Below are positions 1 to 12,338 of a stretch of DNA of 64,000 nucleotides, piece by piece. This DNA is from Lepus europaeus (lineage: Eukaryota; Chordata; Mammalia; Lagomorpha; Leporidae): positions 39,039,468 through 39,103,467 of the forward strand of contig NC_084838.1 of NCBI RefSeq assembly GCF_033115175.1, written 5' to 3'. How positions within the stretch are numbered: position 1 is the stretch's first letter; every line of letters starts with the position of its first letter. The notes under the pieces are model-generated. The model was given only the letters and a program-made list of their open reading frames with translations, did no database searches and was not told where the DNA came from. The translations under genes were made by a program, and so were the position numbers.

Positions 1-7
1 CTTTCTT

Positions 8-332
8 AAAAAAAAAAAAAAGATTTATTTACTTGAGAGGCAGAATTACAACGAGAGGCATAGACAGAAAGAGAAGTCTTCCATCCACTGGTTTCCTCCC
101 CAATTGGCTGCCCAACAGCCAGAGTTGAGCTGTTCCAAAGCCAGGAGCCAGGAGCTTCTTCTCCCATGTGGGTGCAGGGGCCCCAAGCACTTGGGCCATC
201 TTCTACTGCTTTTCCAGGCCATCAGCAGGGAGCTGGATCGGAAGTGGAGCTTCCAGGACTTGAACCAGCACCCACATGAGATGCCAGTGCTGCAGGTGGA
301 GGCTTAGCCTACTATGCCACAGCGCCGGCCCC
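8..332 (-). mobile_element. CSINE type A
   Basis: Reads in reverse from the A-rich tail (aaaagatttatttacttgag) to the tRNA-like head (gccacagcgccggcccc). It is essentially full length; the 5' end of the window lies at its tail. Confidence 0.93.
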
Positions 333-2029
333 TTCACTGTTTCTAACACTCCGAACATCAGCGAATTTATTATCATAATCGATGTTATTAACAAAGCAGA
401 AAGGCCATCACATCAACAAATGTTGAGGAACCATTTGGTAAAATTGACTGCCAGACTGGGACGACCCACGCTGCATCCACCCCCTAATCCCTACGTTAGG
501 ACCGTGCTGTGTGTTGGGAACAAAGGTCCCAGCCCAAGGCTTGGAGGCAAACACAGAGCTTTGCTGATCAAATGCTCTCAGAAGCAAAGAAAATCAGACT
601 TCAGCCCAGCCCTTGTTTGTGGAGATCTCTGGAGTCAGACGAGAGCGCTGTCGGGGTCTTCCAGTCTCTGAGCACGGGCTGATTAACTTCTCACCTGACT
701 CCTGCCAATGGCCGTTATCTCGATGTAGGGCAACCTCTAAATTCCTTCAGAGATTAGAGACTCTAATGGAGGTGATCACAAAACATGGCCAGTATCACGG
801 ATCAGCACGGACAGCACGTGGAGAGCACAGTCGGGGGGGGGGGGGGGCAGCTCAGAGTCAGGTGAACTGCTGGCAAGCTAGCTCCAGGTGGGGAAGCAGA
901 GCGGGCAGGCAGCCCTGGCTCAACGCCCTCCCCAGCTGCAGGGCAGCAGTGCAGGGAGCAGCTGTTCCGGGTTTACCCCCCGTGGCTCCCAAGTTGAGCT
1001 GAGTGTCCCCCAGAATTCCTTAAGGATATAAAGACAGGTCCTATGAGGACCAAAGAAGATGTGTGTCTGCCCATTCGGCTGTGGATTGTCAATTTGCAAC
1101 CTCGACTTACGCAGGTGCACGTAGGTCAGAGTGCTGCTGCAGCTCCCAAGACATCACAGAGGTCACAGCTACATCCCATTCGGTGGAGCTGCTGGTTGTG
1201 GGCCAACTCTTCCCTCACGCTTGTCATGTGATTCCAGGGGGGCCACCAAACTTGGTACCCCAACCCCTGGCCACGGTAGTTGGCGGAATGGAAGGTCTGT
1301 GGCCTCAGGCAAACCAATTAGAGCCATTCATCCCGATTTTTCTAATTGTAGCAAGAAGGCAAGGATCCTCTGTTACCTTTCTACGAGGGGCAGCAAGTCA
1401 GCCCCAGCTTAGCAGCTTACACCAACACACAGCTCTTACCCGGCAATCTCTATGAGTCAGGAGTTTAAGCGAGTCCTCTGCAGTGCAGCAACCAAGACGT
1501 GGCCAGCGTCCAGTGCCCATCTAGAAGCATCAATAGAAGAAATGAATTAGGCCACTGACAGCTCTCTTCCCCAGCCTGTCCTCCAGGGCTTCAAAGGAAG
1601 CCAGGAACGCACAGACAAGAAAGAGAGGAAGGGACAGAGTCAGCACTGAGTGGGACCTCACCCTTGAACTTCTCAGTTATATGAGCATTACAGTTCATTT
1701 CTGGATAAGCAACCCAGAAAGTGCTGATAATTTCAAAGCCCAAAGTGAAAACAGAGCACTGTGCACGGCACCCTCTGTTGTTGACCGCGACGTGCTCCCA
1801 CTGCAGGTGCACATTTATATTACACCATCCAGGATTCCCACAGACACAGGAGACACTGCAAACCATCCCGGCTCTTCTGTGAATAAAAGGAATACACTCG
1901 TTTCAGGTCTGTATAATCCTTTTATATTAATGCCAAGATCCTAAATTAACAAGCCAGAAAAGTAAGGGTCTCAAAAAACCTGGAGGTTGGTATGTTGTGA
2001 GCATATGGAGGGTATCTCAAAATTTCATG
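333..2029. other. Single-copy sequence, no gene seen
   Basis: No repeat family, exon or RNA gene is recognisable. A run of about 14 G lies at 834-847. Open frames reach 131 codons but resemble nothing known. Confidence 0.5.
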
Positions 2030-2146
2030 GGTAGGTTGCAACACTGAGTCAATTAAGAGAATTTACTATATTAACAGATTAAAGAAGAAAATCACATGAT
2101 CACCTCAACAAATATAGTCAAAGTAGTTGATAAAACTCAATGTCCT
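2030..2146 (+). mobile_element. Ancient L1 (L1M-like) ORF2 fragment
   Basis: The run through 'aatcacatgatcacctcaa' and 'gataaaactcaatgtcc' matches the L1 ORF2 reverse-transcriptase region as I recall it. It is cut at its 3' end by a type A C repeat. Confidence 0.6.
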
Positions 2147-2475
2147 GGGGCCAGTGCAGTGGCATAGTAGGTTAAACATCTGCCTGTGGTGCTGGCATCT
2201 CATATGGGCACTGGTTTGAATCCCGACTGCTCCTCTTCTGATCCAGCTCCCAGCTGATGGCCTGGAAAAGCAATGAAAGGTGACCCAAGGTGCTTAGGCT
2301 CCTGCACCTGTGTGGGAGACCTGGAAGAAGCTCCTGGCTCCTGGCTTCAGATCAGCCCAGCTCTGGCCGTTGCAGCCATTTGGGGAGTGAACCAGCAGAT
2401 AGAAGACCCCTCTCTATGTCTTTCCCTCTCTCTGTAACTCTGCCTCTCAAGTAAATAAATACATCTTTTAAAAAA
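2147..2475 (+). mobile_element. CSINE type A
   Basis: Full length, inserted into an L1 ORF2 fragment. Head ggggccagtgcagtggcata, tail aagtaaataaatacatc. Confidence 0.93.
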
Positions 2476-2587
2476 ACAGAAAGAAAGAAAAACAAATGGA
2501 AATTGCAGAACTGAAAATAGAATGATTTAAAAATCAATGAATGAGTCCAGCAGCAGAACAGAGGGGACAGAAAAAAAAATCTGTGAT

Positions 2588-2922
2588 GGGGCCAGCGCTG
2601 TGGCACAGTGGGTTAACGCCCTGGCCTGAAGCGCCGGCATCCCATATGGGCACCGGTTTGAGTCCTGACTGCTCCCCTTCTGATCCAGCTCTCTGCTATG
2701 GCCTGGAAAAGCAGTAGAAGATGGCCCAAGTCCTTGGGCCCTGCACCCACATGGGAGATGCGGAAGAAGCTCCAGGCTCCTGGCTTCAGATTGGCGCAGC
2801 TCCTGCTGTTGCAGCCATTTGGGGAGTGAGCCAGCAGATGGAAGATCTCTCTCTCTGTCTCTCTGCCGCTGCCTCTCTGTAACTCTACCTTTCAAATAAA
2901 TTTTAAAATATATTTAAAAAGA
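2588..2922 (+). mobile_element. CSINE type A
   Basis: Full length with head gccagcgctgtggcacagtg and a CT-rich segment before a short A/T tail. It lies 110 bp beyond the previous copy in the same orientation. Confidence 0.93.
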
Positions 2923-2924
2923 AA

Positions 2925-3460
2925 AAGAAAAAAAGAATAGATGAACTTGAAGACAATGTCGATGAGGAAATTTGACCAAAAACTGAGAAGAACTTCAGGA
3001 TCTGTAGAATTTCAGTACTGGGAGAAGAAAGTGAGCAATTGAAAAAAAAAAAATACTTGATACCATAGAGCTGAAAACTTACCAAAATTTGGCATAAGAC
3101 ATTAACCTGCCAATCTAAGAAGCTGAATGAAGCTCAGACCCAAAGATACTCATACCAAGACACGTGACAGTCAGACTTCTGATCACCAAAGACAGAGAGA
3201 AAAATCTTGCAAAAATCTCGCCTATTGGGAAAAAAACAACAACTAGAATGAAGACTGCATTTTGCTAAAAGCCTCCAAGGCCATGAAGAAGAGGCACAAC
3301 GCTTTCTGACCACTGAAAGCAAAAAGCTGTCCAGCTTGCATCCTGGATCCAGTGAATACATCCTCCATAAATGTGTAATTAAGACGTCCTCAGATGAGGG
3401 AATAAGAGAATTTTGCCAATATTCTAATGAGCTAGACTTTAATGACATATTCCATACTAT
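2925..3460 (+). mobile_element. Ancient L1 (L1M/HAL1-like) ORF1-region fragment
   Basis: 'cacgtgacagtcagacttct' followed by 'ccaaagacagagagaaaaat' and 'gcatcctggatccagtgaat' parallels the end of ORF1 in old mammalian L1s. The reading frame is broken. The original insertion is interrupted by C repeats at 2147-2920. Confidence 0.6.
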
Positions 3461-3919
3461 TTGTGTCCACAGTTATCATCCCACAGTGTGAGTTCAGCCA
3501 CTCCAGCTAACCCATCTGTGGCCTTCACAAAGCTCCAGGCTGTAGGATTTCCTCCCCGATGCCATAAGTCCACATCCACGATAGGCAGCCCAAGGCCACC
3601 AACACTCAACTGGAGCAGACTGAAGAGCTCATCGTCCTGGTGGCTGAGCCTTTAGCTGGTCCATTTCCGTGTGAGTTAAGCCTTCCATACAAGTTCCTCC
3701 CGCGGGTCATCAAGGCTTAAAGAAGCACAACCCTTCGCTAGTTCTCAGAATCGGCTCTGCTAGGGGACTTTCCCCCGAGGACCTAGGAAAGCCCAGATCA
3801 AATGCAGCTTCTACACGTTTGCCTTAAGGAGACGATTCACAGCGTTTCTGCAGGTGTTAACATAACGCAGAGGAAAAGCCTTCTTTGTGTGTGTGTTGGG
3901 GGGCTGGATCTACTGGGTT

Positions 3920-3995
3920 CCAGTTCTCCATCACCCACTTGCTCAGAAGACTCAGATGGGTCACTTGCCCTCTCTCAGGCTTGATTGCTTTTGTG
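3920..3995 (+). mobile_element. Possible MIR core
   Basis: 'gatgggtcacttgccctctc' recalls the MIR 'gggcaagtcacttaacctctc' core. No flanking match is clear. Confidence 0.25.
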
Positions 3996-4326
3996 GACAC
4001 GGAAAGGGTGCAGCCACATAAACAATGTTTATTAAGGAGGAAATCCTAAGATGAGGATGACGATTTTGCACTTTAACTTTCTTGTCTCGGGTCTGTTCTG
4101 TTCCTGATTTTCACTTGCTCAACAATCTCGCCACAACAGATACGCAAGAGTGACATCTAGTGGCCGTTCAAGCCACTTCAGACATTTACAGAGAGGGGCA
4201 ACCTGCTTATCGCGGAGTTCTCCAGCGTCCTGACTTCAGGCACCCAGCATCTGCGCGGACACCTCCTGCGATGGACAATTCGACACTTCCGTCCTAGATA
4301 TCTCATTCATCTCTTCTAGATAATTC

Positions 4327-4663
4327 TTTTTTTTTAAAGATTTATTTATTTATTTGAAAGTCAAAGTTACAGAGAACGGAGAGGCAGATAGAGAGAGATA
4401 GAGAGGTCTTCCATCCACTGGTTCACTTCCCAATTGTCCACAATGGCTGGAGCTGCGCCGATCCGAAGCCAAGAGCCTGGAGCTTCTTCTGTGTCTCCCA
4501 CGCAGGTGCAGGGGCCCCAAGACTTGGGCCATCCTCTACTGCTTTCCCAGGCCATAGCAGAGAGCTGGATCGGAAGTGGAGCATCCAGGATTTGAACCGG
4601 CGCCCATATGGGATGCCTGAGCTTCAAGCCAGGGCATTAACCGGTTGCACCACAGCGCCGGCC
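4327..4663 (-). mobile_element. CSINE type A
   Basis: Full length in reverse, tail tttaaagatttatttattta to head ccacagcgccggcc. Confidence 0.94.
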
Positions 4664-4959
4664 TCAGCAAATTCTTTCTAAAGCTCTGTCTTAAGTCCTA
4701 ATTCAGCTCTGTGCCTCTACACGCAGCATACCTGACATCTTCCGGTTCCTTCCGGCTTCCCCAGCCCCAGAGCTTCCACCTGTGCCAACATCCCCTTTCC
4801 CACTGACTGCCACTAAGCTATGTCCATCATCTGGTCTTTTTTTCAATTATGAAAAGAATGTGAAATTTTTAAATATACCTTGGGAATAATAGTGATGGTG
4901 CTAAGTTAGCTCTATTTGCCCAGGACACTTGAAATCTGGTATAGAGATGCTTTCCCCCC

Positions 4960-5240
4960 CATTTTTATTTATTTGAAAGGCAGAGACAGAGATCTTCCAT
5001 CTGCTGGTGTACTCCTTTAGTGTCCACAACAGCCAGGGCTGGATCAGGCTGAAGCCAGGGACCCAGTATTCCATCTGGGTCACCTGTGTGGGTGACAGGG
5101 AGCCAACCATTTGAGCCATCACCGGCAGCCTCCTATGGTGTGCATTAACAGGAAGCTGGAATTGGTAGCAGAGCCAGTACTAGAACCCAAGCACTCTGAT
5201 ATAGGATACAAGTGCCCCAAGCAGCAGCTTAACCCTCTAT
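4960..5240 (-). mobile_element. CSINE type C (old)
   Basis: Diverged reverse copy: tail atttatttgaaaggcagaga, a 'ggaagctggaattggtagca' block, and a decayed head near 5240. Confidence 0.75.
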
Positions 5241-5594
5241 GAAAGTCCCATTTCTTATTCAGAGAGAGTGGTGACTTTGTTCACATTTGCAGCACACCAG
5301 GGCCACCTGGCTTGGCCAATTATTCACATACCCAGCCTCACTAAGCCCATCCTCTGTCTACCCTGTACCACAGCCTTCCCCTCACCTCCACTCCCACAGA
5401 GTCTCCTGTACCCAAGAACCATCAAATTCCATATAAACTACCATTGCCAAGCACATTACCAATTTTATAAGAATATTTTTACTCCACACTAAAATTTTAT
5501 AAGGATATTTTAATTTCAAATAAATTTCACAATCTTGGAACAAATGTGTATTCTAAGAACAAATAAATGACCCAGTTAACCAGTAAAGATAGAC

Positions 5595-5976
5595 GGGGCC
5601 AATGTTATGGTGTAGCAGGTTAAGCTGCCACCTGTGATGCCAGTATCCCATATGGGTGCTAGTTCGAGTCTTGGCTGCTCCACTTCCTATCCAGCTCCCT
5701 GCTAATGCACCTGGGAAAGCAGTAGAGGATGGCCCAAGTGCTTGGACCCCTGCACCCATGTGGGAGACCCAGAAGAAGCTCCTGGCTCCTGGCGTCGGAT
5801 CTGCCCAGGGTATTGGCAGATCTGTCAGATCTCTGGATGTTGTGGCCACTTGGCGAGTAAACCAGCAGACGGAAGACCTCTCTCCCTCCCTCCCTCCTTC
5901 TCTCTCTCTCTCTCTTTCTCTCTCTGCTTCTGCCTATCTATAACTCTGCCTTTCAAATAAATAAATTAAATAAAAA
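5595..5976 (+). mobile_element. CSINE type A with expanded pyrimidine tract
   Basis: Head ggggccaatgttatggtgta. The middle has an extra stretch around 5805-5835 not seen in other copies, and the CT tract is long (about 5880-5930). Confidence 0.9.
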
Positions 5977-6545
5977 ACACAATAGACTTCAACAAAATGA
6001 ATATGCAAAAATCAAGTTTTTCATACAAACAGTAACCAGAAGAAAATATAATGGAGGAAAAGAGCTCATGTATATTAACAATGAGATGGGAAGAAACCAC
6101 TTTAGAATAAAGATGAATCCACAGTACTTACATCAATAAAACCATAATATTCCATTGAGAGAACTCGAAAGAATATTTTAACAAATTGAAAGCTCTAACT
6201 CGGATAAGAAGTCTCAATAGGGTAAACTTCTCAAGTCCTCTAAATTATATAAAAATTCAGTGCAGTCCCACTCACTGACAAACTCATCCTGATTCACATA
6301 GAAATAGAACCCTGCTATACACCTACAATATAATTTATATAGCAAATTTCTCACAACAACCAGAAACTTTCGGGAAAGATACAAAATGAAAACGACTCGT
6401 ACCAGATATCAAACTGTATAGAAAGGTACAGCAGCAAAAAACGTGGTACTTGGGAAGAAACGGACGCATTGATCACTGGAACAAAGCCCGGAACAGACCC
6501 AACTGCGTATGGTTACCTTGTTTGTGGCACAGGTAATGTGCCAAT
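5977..6545 (+). mobile_element. Ancient L1 ORF2 fragment
   Basis: 'atatcaaactgtatagaaag' and the following '...cgtggtacttgg...gatcactggaacaaagcc' reproduce the conserved L1 ORF2 'YYKA..IKTVWYW..R.IDQWN' stretch in decayed form. The earlier AT-rich part is less certain. Confidence 0.6.
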
Positions 6546-6981
6546 CATTAAGCTACGGTCTGGCCGTTGCAGAGCTCTGCTGCACTCAGGGCTGTGGCTC
6601 TGTCACCTTCTCCACTTTCCTGGCTGGCTTCTCATAGGCACTGCCCACAGAGGGCGCTACAGGGAGCAGCAAACGCTGGAGGAGGCCAAAGGTTCTTGCC
6701 CCTTCCGGTTTGCTTCCAGTCCAAGCCTGGTTTCCTTCCTGCTTCCTTTGCCCCGGAAGTGGACCTCAGTCAGTATTCTACATCCCTTCTTAGGCCAGCC
6801 GGCTCCAATGATCTGCTTCTTTCTTCATTTGTTAGGGCTTTTCCCCAGATACCAAGCTAAATTCCAGAAAGATCAAAACATAAAATGCAAAATAAAATAA
6901 AATAAAAGCTTAAAGGTTCTGGATGAGAGGGGGCATGAGGAAGAAAAATGGAGATTCCTTCTGTTGCGTCTGTGATACTTC

Positions 6982-7004
6982 CTGACCCAACCCAACCCAA
7001 CCCA
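6982..7004 (+). repeat. Short tandem repeat (CCCAA)n
   Basis: About four cccaa units in single-copy sequence. Confidence 0.8.
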
Positions 7005-7315
7005 GCGATTCCCAGCAGCTGCAGAGGTTCAAAGGGCACGGCCCAGGATTGCCCTGACTCAGCTCGGGGCGTACAAGACAGAACCAGTGCAGGAGTTTTT
7101 CTCCTCTGTGCCAAAGGAGAGCCTTGGGACAAGAAAAAGAAAAAAAAATACTGTGATCTCTAGGAATCAGGTTGAACAATCCACGGGTCACAAAGGGCAG
7201 AGCTGTGGCTTCTGTGTTGGTGTTGTGTTGCTGGAAGCGCTGGGGTTGGGGTCCTTTCCTGTCCTTTGGGAGGGGCTGAGTACTCTCTACCCTCTGAGCT
7301 AGGGCAGGCCCCAGC

Positions 7316-7655
7316 TCAAAAAAAAATTTGACTTATTTATTGGTAAGGCAGAGTTACAGAGAGAGAGAGAGACAGAGAGAGAGAGAGAGATCTTCCATCT
7401 CTGGTTCACTTCCCCAAGTGACCACAACAGCCAGGGCTGGGCCAAGCTAAAGCCAGGAGCTTCTGCCATGTCTCCCAGTAGGTACAGAGGTCCAAGCACT
7501 TGGGCCATCTCCCACTGTTTTCTCCAGGTGCATAAGCAGAGAGCTGGATCAGAAGTGGAGCAGCCAGGACTCGAACTGGCACCCGTATGGGATGCCGACA
7601 GGGCAGGAGGCACTGAAACTCAGGCAGTGCAGCTCAAGTCCCTGGGGCTGGTTTT
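7316..7655 (-). mobile_element. CSINE type A, head diverged
   Basis: Reverse tail and body are clear (gttacagagagagag..., ccagagctggatcag-like). The head after 7600 is atypical and may be replaced. Confidence 0.82.
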
Positions 7656-7859
7656 CCAGAGAATGTTCCAGCAGAGCTTAGCTTGCAACACTGCACTCAG
7701 AGAAGGGCCAGACCACCACAAACGGGGAGCAGGAAGCCAGCTGAGGCTTAGCCAGCTCTTCATGACCTAAGCTGCACTTTCTCGTTATAAAACCGAATTT
7801 TTTGTCTAGCGGAGATTGCAGCCCTTTTGTGAGCATAGGGTGGCTAAGGGGGCATGTTG

Positions 7860-8850
7860 CTCATGTGCGCGAGCAGGAGGGGCCGGCCCGCTCCTCTTCT
7901 GCTGCACCTGCTACGCTGGGGACGCGCCCCGAAACCCTTCCCGTAAAAACCGCTGGCCAACGGCTTCTCTTTTAGGGACGGTTTCCTGCCCGCCGTCTCC
8001 TGTTCCTGTCCCAAGGAGATAAAGCTTTCCTCAGAGCGACTCCTGCTCCAGGCCTATTACTGGGTGACCCCTGGGGTGAGTCTGGTAACACAGGGACCCC
8101 AGGACCGGCGGACAAGCGGACCACAGCGAGCCGTCTCCCCGCGCGCCTGGCTGGCGGAGCAACAGCAGCCACGGCGCCCGCGAGGCTGTCCGAGGCGAGG
8201 AGGTGAACGCAGGAGCGAGGCCCGGCTGAGAGGCAGCACAGGACGCGACTGCAGGGGAAGGCAAGGTCAGAAGTGGGGGGCTGCCGGGGCGGGGATGTTT
8301 CCAGACTTCACGATGTTCCCAGAAAGACTTGAATGCAGCCGCGTCCCCGTCCACAGCGCGGCCCCGTGCTATGCTCTGGCGGGGCCCAGAGAACAGTGAG
8401 ACCCGGCCCTGCCTGCAAGAGGGTGTAGGAAAAGCCCAGGGTGGCAGAGCCCGCAGGGGCGGGCGCCCGGGCCCCTCCTTTCTCCCCGAGGAGCACAGGG
8501 CTCGGCGCTTCTGCCACGGAGCAGGCTCGCGGCCGGGCCCCCGGCGGGCCCCCTCCAGGCTGCGTCTTCGGGAAATTCCTGCAGCCGCTTCGCGGAAGCG
8601 CTGAATGGCCCGGGCCACACACACCGCGGGGCCCGCAGGCCTGGCTGCCAGCACACAGGACAGACTTGAGGGCTGCGGGCCCTGGCACGGAGCGGCTGGG
8701 TGCCAGAGGTTTTGCCTGCCACCTTCCCGGCTCTCCCCACGCCGCACAGGGACTCAGCTCCCTGTGCTCGGGCTGCAACCCAGAAGGGAGGGCTTGCGCG
8801 GCCGCCCCTTCCTGGCCCAGCGACGGGGCAGCACCAGCTGCTGCCCGTGT
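7860..8850. promoter_or_regulatory. CpG-rich island-like block, no gene identified
   Basis: Sequence is GC-rich with many CpGs (for example around 8108-8250 and 8340-8640) and contains no C repeat. Open frames run in several registers on both strands, up to 238 codons on the minus strand, as expected where stop codons are rare; none resembles a protein I know. It could be the promoter of a distant or non-coding transcript. CpG density was judged by eye. Confidence 0.55.
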
Positions 8851-9317
8851 GTGGCTTTGAGCTTCTCCTGCTTTCCCAACAATGGTTCCTGGGTTTTTGT
8901 CAGCAGAGCCACGTTTGCACCCAATGCCACTTACGCTACCATAAGTAATATTTTGATTTTATAAATTCAGGCAGAGACACACTCACCACCGTATTTCTGG
9001 CTGGCAGCTGCTGGTCAGAGGACATCATATGGAACAAACAGGAACTGTTTTCCCCATGGGACAGAATTCAGAAGGCGTTGCCAAGCCGGAGGGATTGGAG
9101 AGGTAGAGGATGGATGTCCTCTGTGGTCCTTGGCTGAGCTGAGCTGAGCTAATGCACTATTTTGTCCACGTGTTGAAGCACTCAGGTGTTCATATTTTTT
9201 CCTGACAGTGTTTTCTGTGATAGGACATTATTTGGAGGGCGCTTTGCGTGCAAGATGATCCGAATGCCGCCACGTGCTGTAAAGTTGTTGAAAGAAATAA
9301 TGGAGAAGGAAGACTGC

Positions 9318-9577
9318 TCAGGCACGCGCGTGGTCGTTGGCAGCCTTGGTTATCACACCGCCTGGGACGCCTGCATCCCCTGTTGGAGTGCCCCGGCTCT
9401 CCTCCCGATTCCAGTTTCTTGCTAGCATGCACCCTGGGAGCTAGCAGACAATGGCTCAGGCAACTGGGGTCCCAGTGGGAGAATTGCATGGAGTTCCAGG
9501 CTCCTGGCTTTGGCCTGGCCCAGCCCTGGGTGTTACAGGGATTTTAGGAGTTGAACCAGCGGATGGAAGCTTGCTTT

Positions 9578-9619
<42 letters not shown>

Positions 9620-9655
9620 CAGATAAATTAAATGAATATTTTTAAGGAGAAAACT
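9318..9655 (+). mobile_element. CSINE type C (old) with (CT)n tail
   Basis: 'gggacgcctgcatcccctgt', 'ttgctagcatgcaccctggg' and 'gttgaaccagcggatggaag' occur in order, then about 35 bp of CT and ctttcagataaatt. Confidence 0.8.
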
Positions 9656-10938
9656 ATACCTTCCAAAGAATGAGCCCCTCGGATCCCTTTTCTTCCTGCC
9701 CTCTCACTGTGAAGACTTTCGTCCTCCTTTGGCAAGGAAACTTCATTATGTTACATTTACCTGCAAACTCTGCTTACTCTCTTATTGTTTCTTACACAAA
9801 CTCGCCATTGTGCAGTTCATCTCTTTTTCTGTGTGCTGGGGTATTGTAGGTCAGAAGGAAATACATCCTAAGGTCTGCCTATTAAATAAACGGAAATATG
9901 TTTTCACCTACTGGTATTCTCCCTTGGCAGCAAGTTTTGCAGGAAAACGTTGACACATGTAAGCAAAGAATGGGTTAGTGGTGCTCCCTGTTTCTATGGG
10001 GCTCCTGGCTGCTGCTTTGGGAACCAACTGAGGCAGCTGGAGAACTTATGTCCTTGGGATTCACTGGACTCATCCTATTCCTTGATGCAGACAGCGTTCT
10101 CAACCTGTTGTGTTTGTGGTCTGGGGGACCAAGACTTGGCCTCTCACCATGAACAGGAAGTGACCAAGAGACTGACTGATGAAGGCCCACAAGAGTCAAG
10201 GCAACATAAGGATAACTGAAAAATAACAGAAGCTCGCAGTTATGCCTGCTCCACAAAAGATCTGGAAGGCAGAGCTTTATTCCACAACTCAAAGTCCTCA
10301 GGGACTCAAACTTCTAGCGTACTGTGTCGTTGTACCTATAGTGTGCTCCTTACCCCTCATAGTTCAATAGAGCAGCCAGAGCTCCAGCTCTCACATCATA
10401 TTCCAAGCAGAAGACTGGAAAGAGTGAAACAGAGGAAGAGAAACAAAGGCCAGTTGTCCTTTAAGAATGGTTTCTATAAGCGACCAAATAATTCTGCCTT
10501 TAACCATTCGCTTTACTTTAATCATGTGGCCACAGGAGATGCTGCGAGGTCCAGTCTGAATTGTGGGACGCCTTTGTCAGCTTGAACGTCTACAGCAAAG
10601 CCCTGTGGCCTAAATAACAGACGTGTGTTTCTCACAGTCCTGGAGTCCGGGAAGCCCAAGAAGAAGGTTCTGCCATTTCAGTTCCTTCTGAGGGTCCCCC
10701 CTGGCTTGAGGGCGGCGGCGTCTCACTGTGTGCCGCCTGGCATTTCCCAAGTGCGCGTGTGCAGTGCAGGGAGGAGGCCGTATTCTGTGTCTTCACTTAC
10801 ACATGCACTAATCCCAATATGAGGACCTAATCTTAACCTGATTCCACCTCCAAGACTGTCGCACTGGGACTGAGGGCTTCGCTGTCTGAATTTAGGCGCG
10901 ACCAAAACAAGCTCCCATAGCACCATGTAACCTGGTTA
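9656..10938. other. Single-copy sequence, no gene seen
   Basis: Mixed composition; open frames stay under about 110 codons. Nothing recognisable. Confidence 0.5.
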
Positions 10939-10954
10939 AAAATTGAGGATCCTT

Positions 10955-11278
10955 GCAGCGCCGGCACACCGGGTTCTAGTCCAGGTCAGGGCGCTGGATT
11001 CTATCCCGGTTGCCCCTCTTCCAGGCCAGCTCTCTGCTGTGGCCAGGGAGTGCAGTGGAGGATGGCCCAAGTGCTTGGGCCCTGCACCCCATGGGAGACC
11101 AGGAGAAGCACCTGGCTCCTGCCATCGGATCAGCGCGGTGCGCCGGTCGCAGCGCCCCAGCCATGGCGGCCATTGGAGGGTGAACCAATGGCAAAGGAAG
11201 ACCTTTCTCTCTGTCTCTCTCTCTCACTGTCCACTCTGCCTGTCATAAAAAAAAAGAAAGAAAGAAAAAGAAAAAAGA
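10955..11278 (+). mobile_element. CSINE type B, 5'-truncated, with TSD
   Basis: The copy lacks about the first 45 bp of the head, starting at gcagcgccggcacaccgg. It is flanked by aaaattgaggatcctt on both sides (10939-10954 and 11279-11294), so the truncation happened at insertion. Confidence 0.94.
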
Positions 11279-11387
11279 AAAAATTGAGGATCCTTTGACT
11301 GTTGGAGAAGGGAAAACCATATATTGGGAGACAGCAATTTCTACCCTAAAGTCTACTATAATTCTAATTCTGCATTGTATAATTTTT

Positions 11388-11661
11388 AAATTATTTATTT
11401 ATTTAAAAGTATTTATTGGGGAAGGGAGAGAGCAAACTCCCAAATGCCCTGAACATTGAATTGAGTCTGGGAATTCAGTGCAGGTCTCCCATATGGGTGG
11501 CAGAAATCCAATCACTTGAACAGTCACCTGCTGCCTCCCAGGGTCTACATTAGCAGGAAGCTCGAGGCAGGATCTAGAGCTGGCTACCAAATCCCAGACA
11601 CTATAATATGGAATACAGGAGTCTCGACTGATACCTTAACCGGTAGGCTTACACCCACCCC
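11388..11661 (-). mobile_element. CSINE type C (old)
   Basis: Reverse copy with 'ggtctcccatatgggtggca' and 'aacaggaagct'-like block, heavily diverged. First of three consecutive reverse copies. Confidence 0.75.
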
Positions 11662-11671
11662 TTTATTGTGC

Positions 11672-12006
11672 TTTTTTAAAAAAGATTTTATTTACTTGTT
11701 TGAGAGGTAGTGTTATAAACAGAGAGAGGGAGAGACAAAGAGAAAGGTCTTCCACCCACTGGTTCACTCCCCAAATGGCTGCCATGGCTGTAGCTGGGCC
11801 AGTCCAAAGCCAAGAGCCAGGAGCTTCCTCCAGGTCTCCCATGCGGGTGCAGGAGTCTAAGCACTTGGGCCATCTTCTACTGCTATTCCAGGCCACTGCA
11901 GAGAGCTGGATCAGAAGAGGAGCAACCAGAACTAGAACCAGCACTCCTATGGAATGCTGGCACTGCAGGCGGAGGCTTAACCTACTGTGCCACAGTGCCA
12001 GCCCCT
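11672..12006 (-). mobile_element. CSINE type A
   Basis: Full-length reverse copy, tail aaaagattttatttacttg to head gtgccacagtgccagcccc. Confidence 0.93.
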
Positions 12007-12021
12007 GCATTGTACTTTAAA

Positions 12022-12338
12022 CTTTTTAAACTTATTTTTATTTATTTGAAAGGCACAGAGGAAGAGAGCCAGATTTTCCATCCACTGGGGTTCACTCCCC
12101 AACCACCTGTAACAGCTGGGATTGGAGCAGGCCAAAGCCAGGGGCCCAGAACTCGGTACAGGTCTCCCACATGGGGGGTAGGGACACGGACATTTGAGCT
12201 ATTAACTTCTGCCTTCCAGGGTGCACATTAACAGGAAGCTGGAACTGCAAGTGGGGCCAGCACGCAAACCCAGGCATTCTAATATGGGATGTGGGTGTCC
12301 CAAGGGCATCCTAACCACTGCACAAACACCTGCCCCTG
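12022..12338 (-). mobile_element. CSINE type C (old)
   Basis: Reverse copy with 'gtgcacattaacaggaagct' and 'aacccaggcattctaatatg', ending in cacctgcccc. Flanks share ctgcattgt. Confidence 0.82.

Noticed and set aside
2588-2660. tRNA-like sequence with A- and B-box features
   Set aside because: It is the tRNA-derived head of a C repeat; it lacks a complete cloverleaf and recurs throughout the window.
8031-8747. 238-codon minus-strand frame in the CpG-rich block
   Set aside because: Overlapping open frames on both strands and low-complexity Arg/Pro/Ala content fit CpG-island sequence rather than a protein gene.
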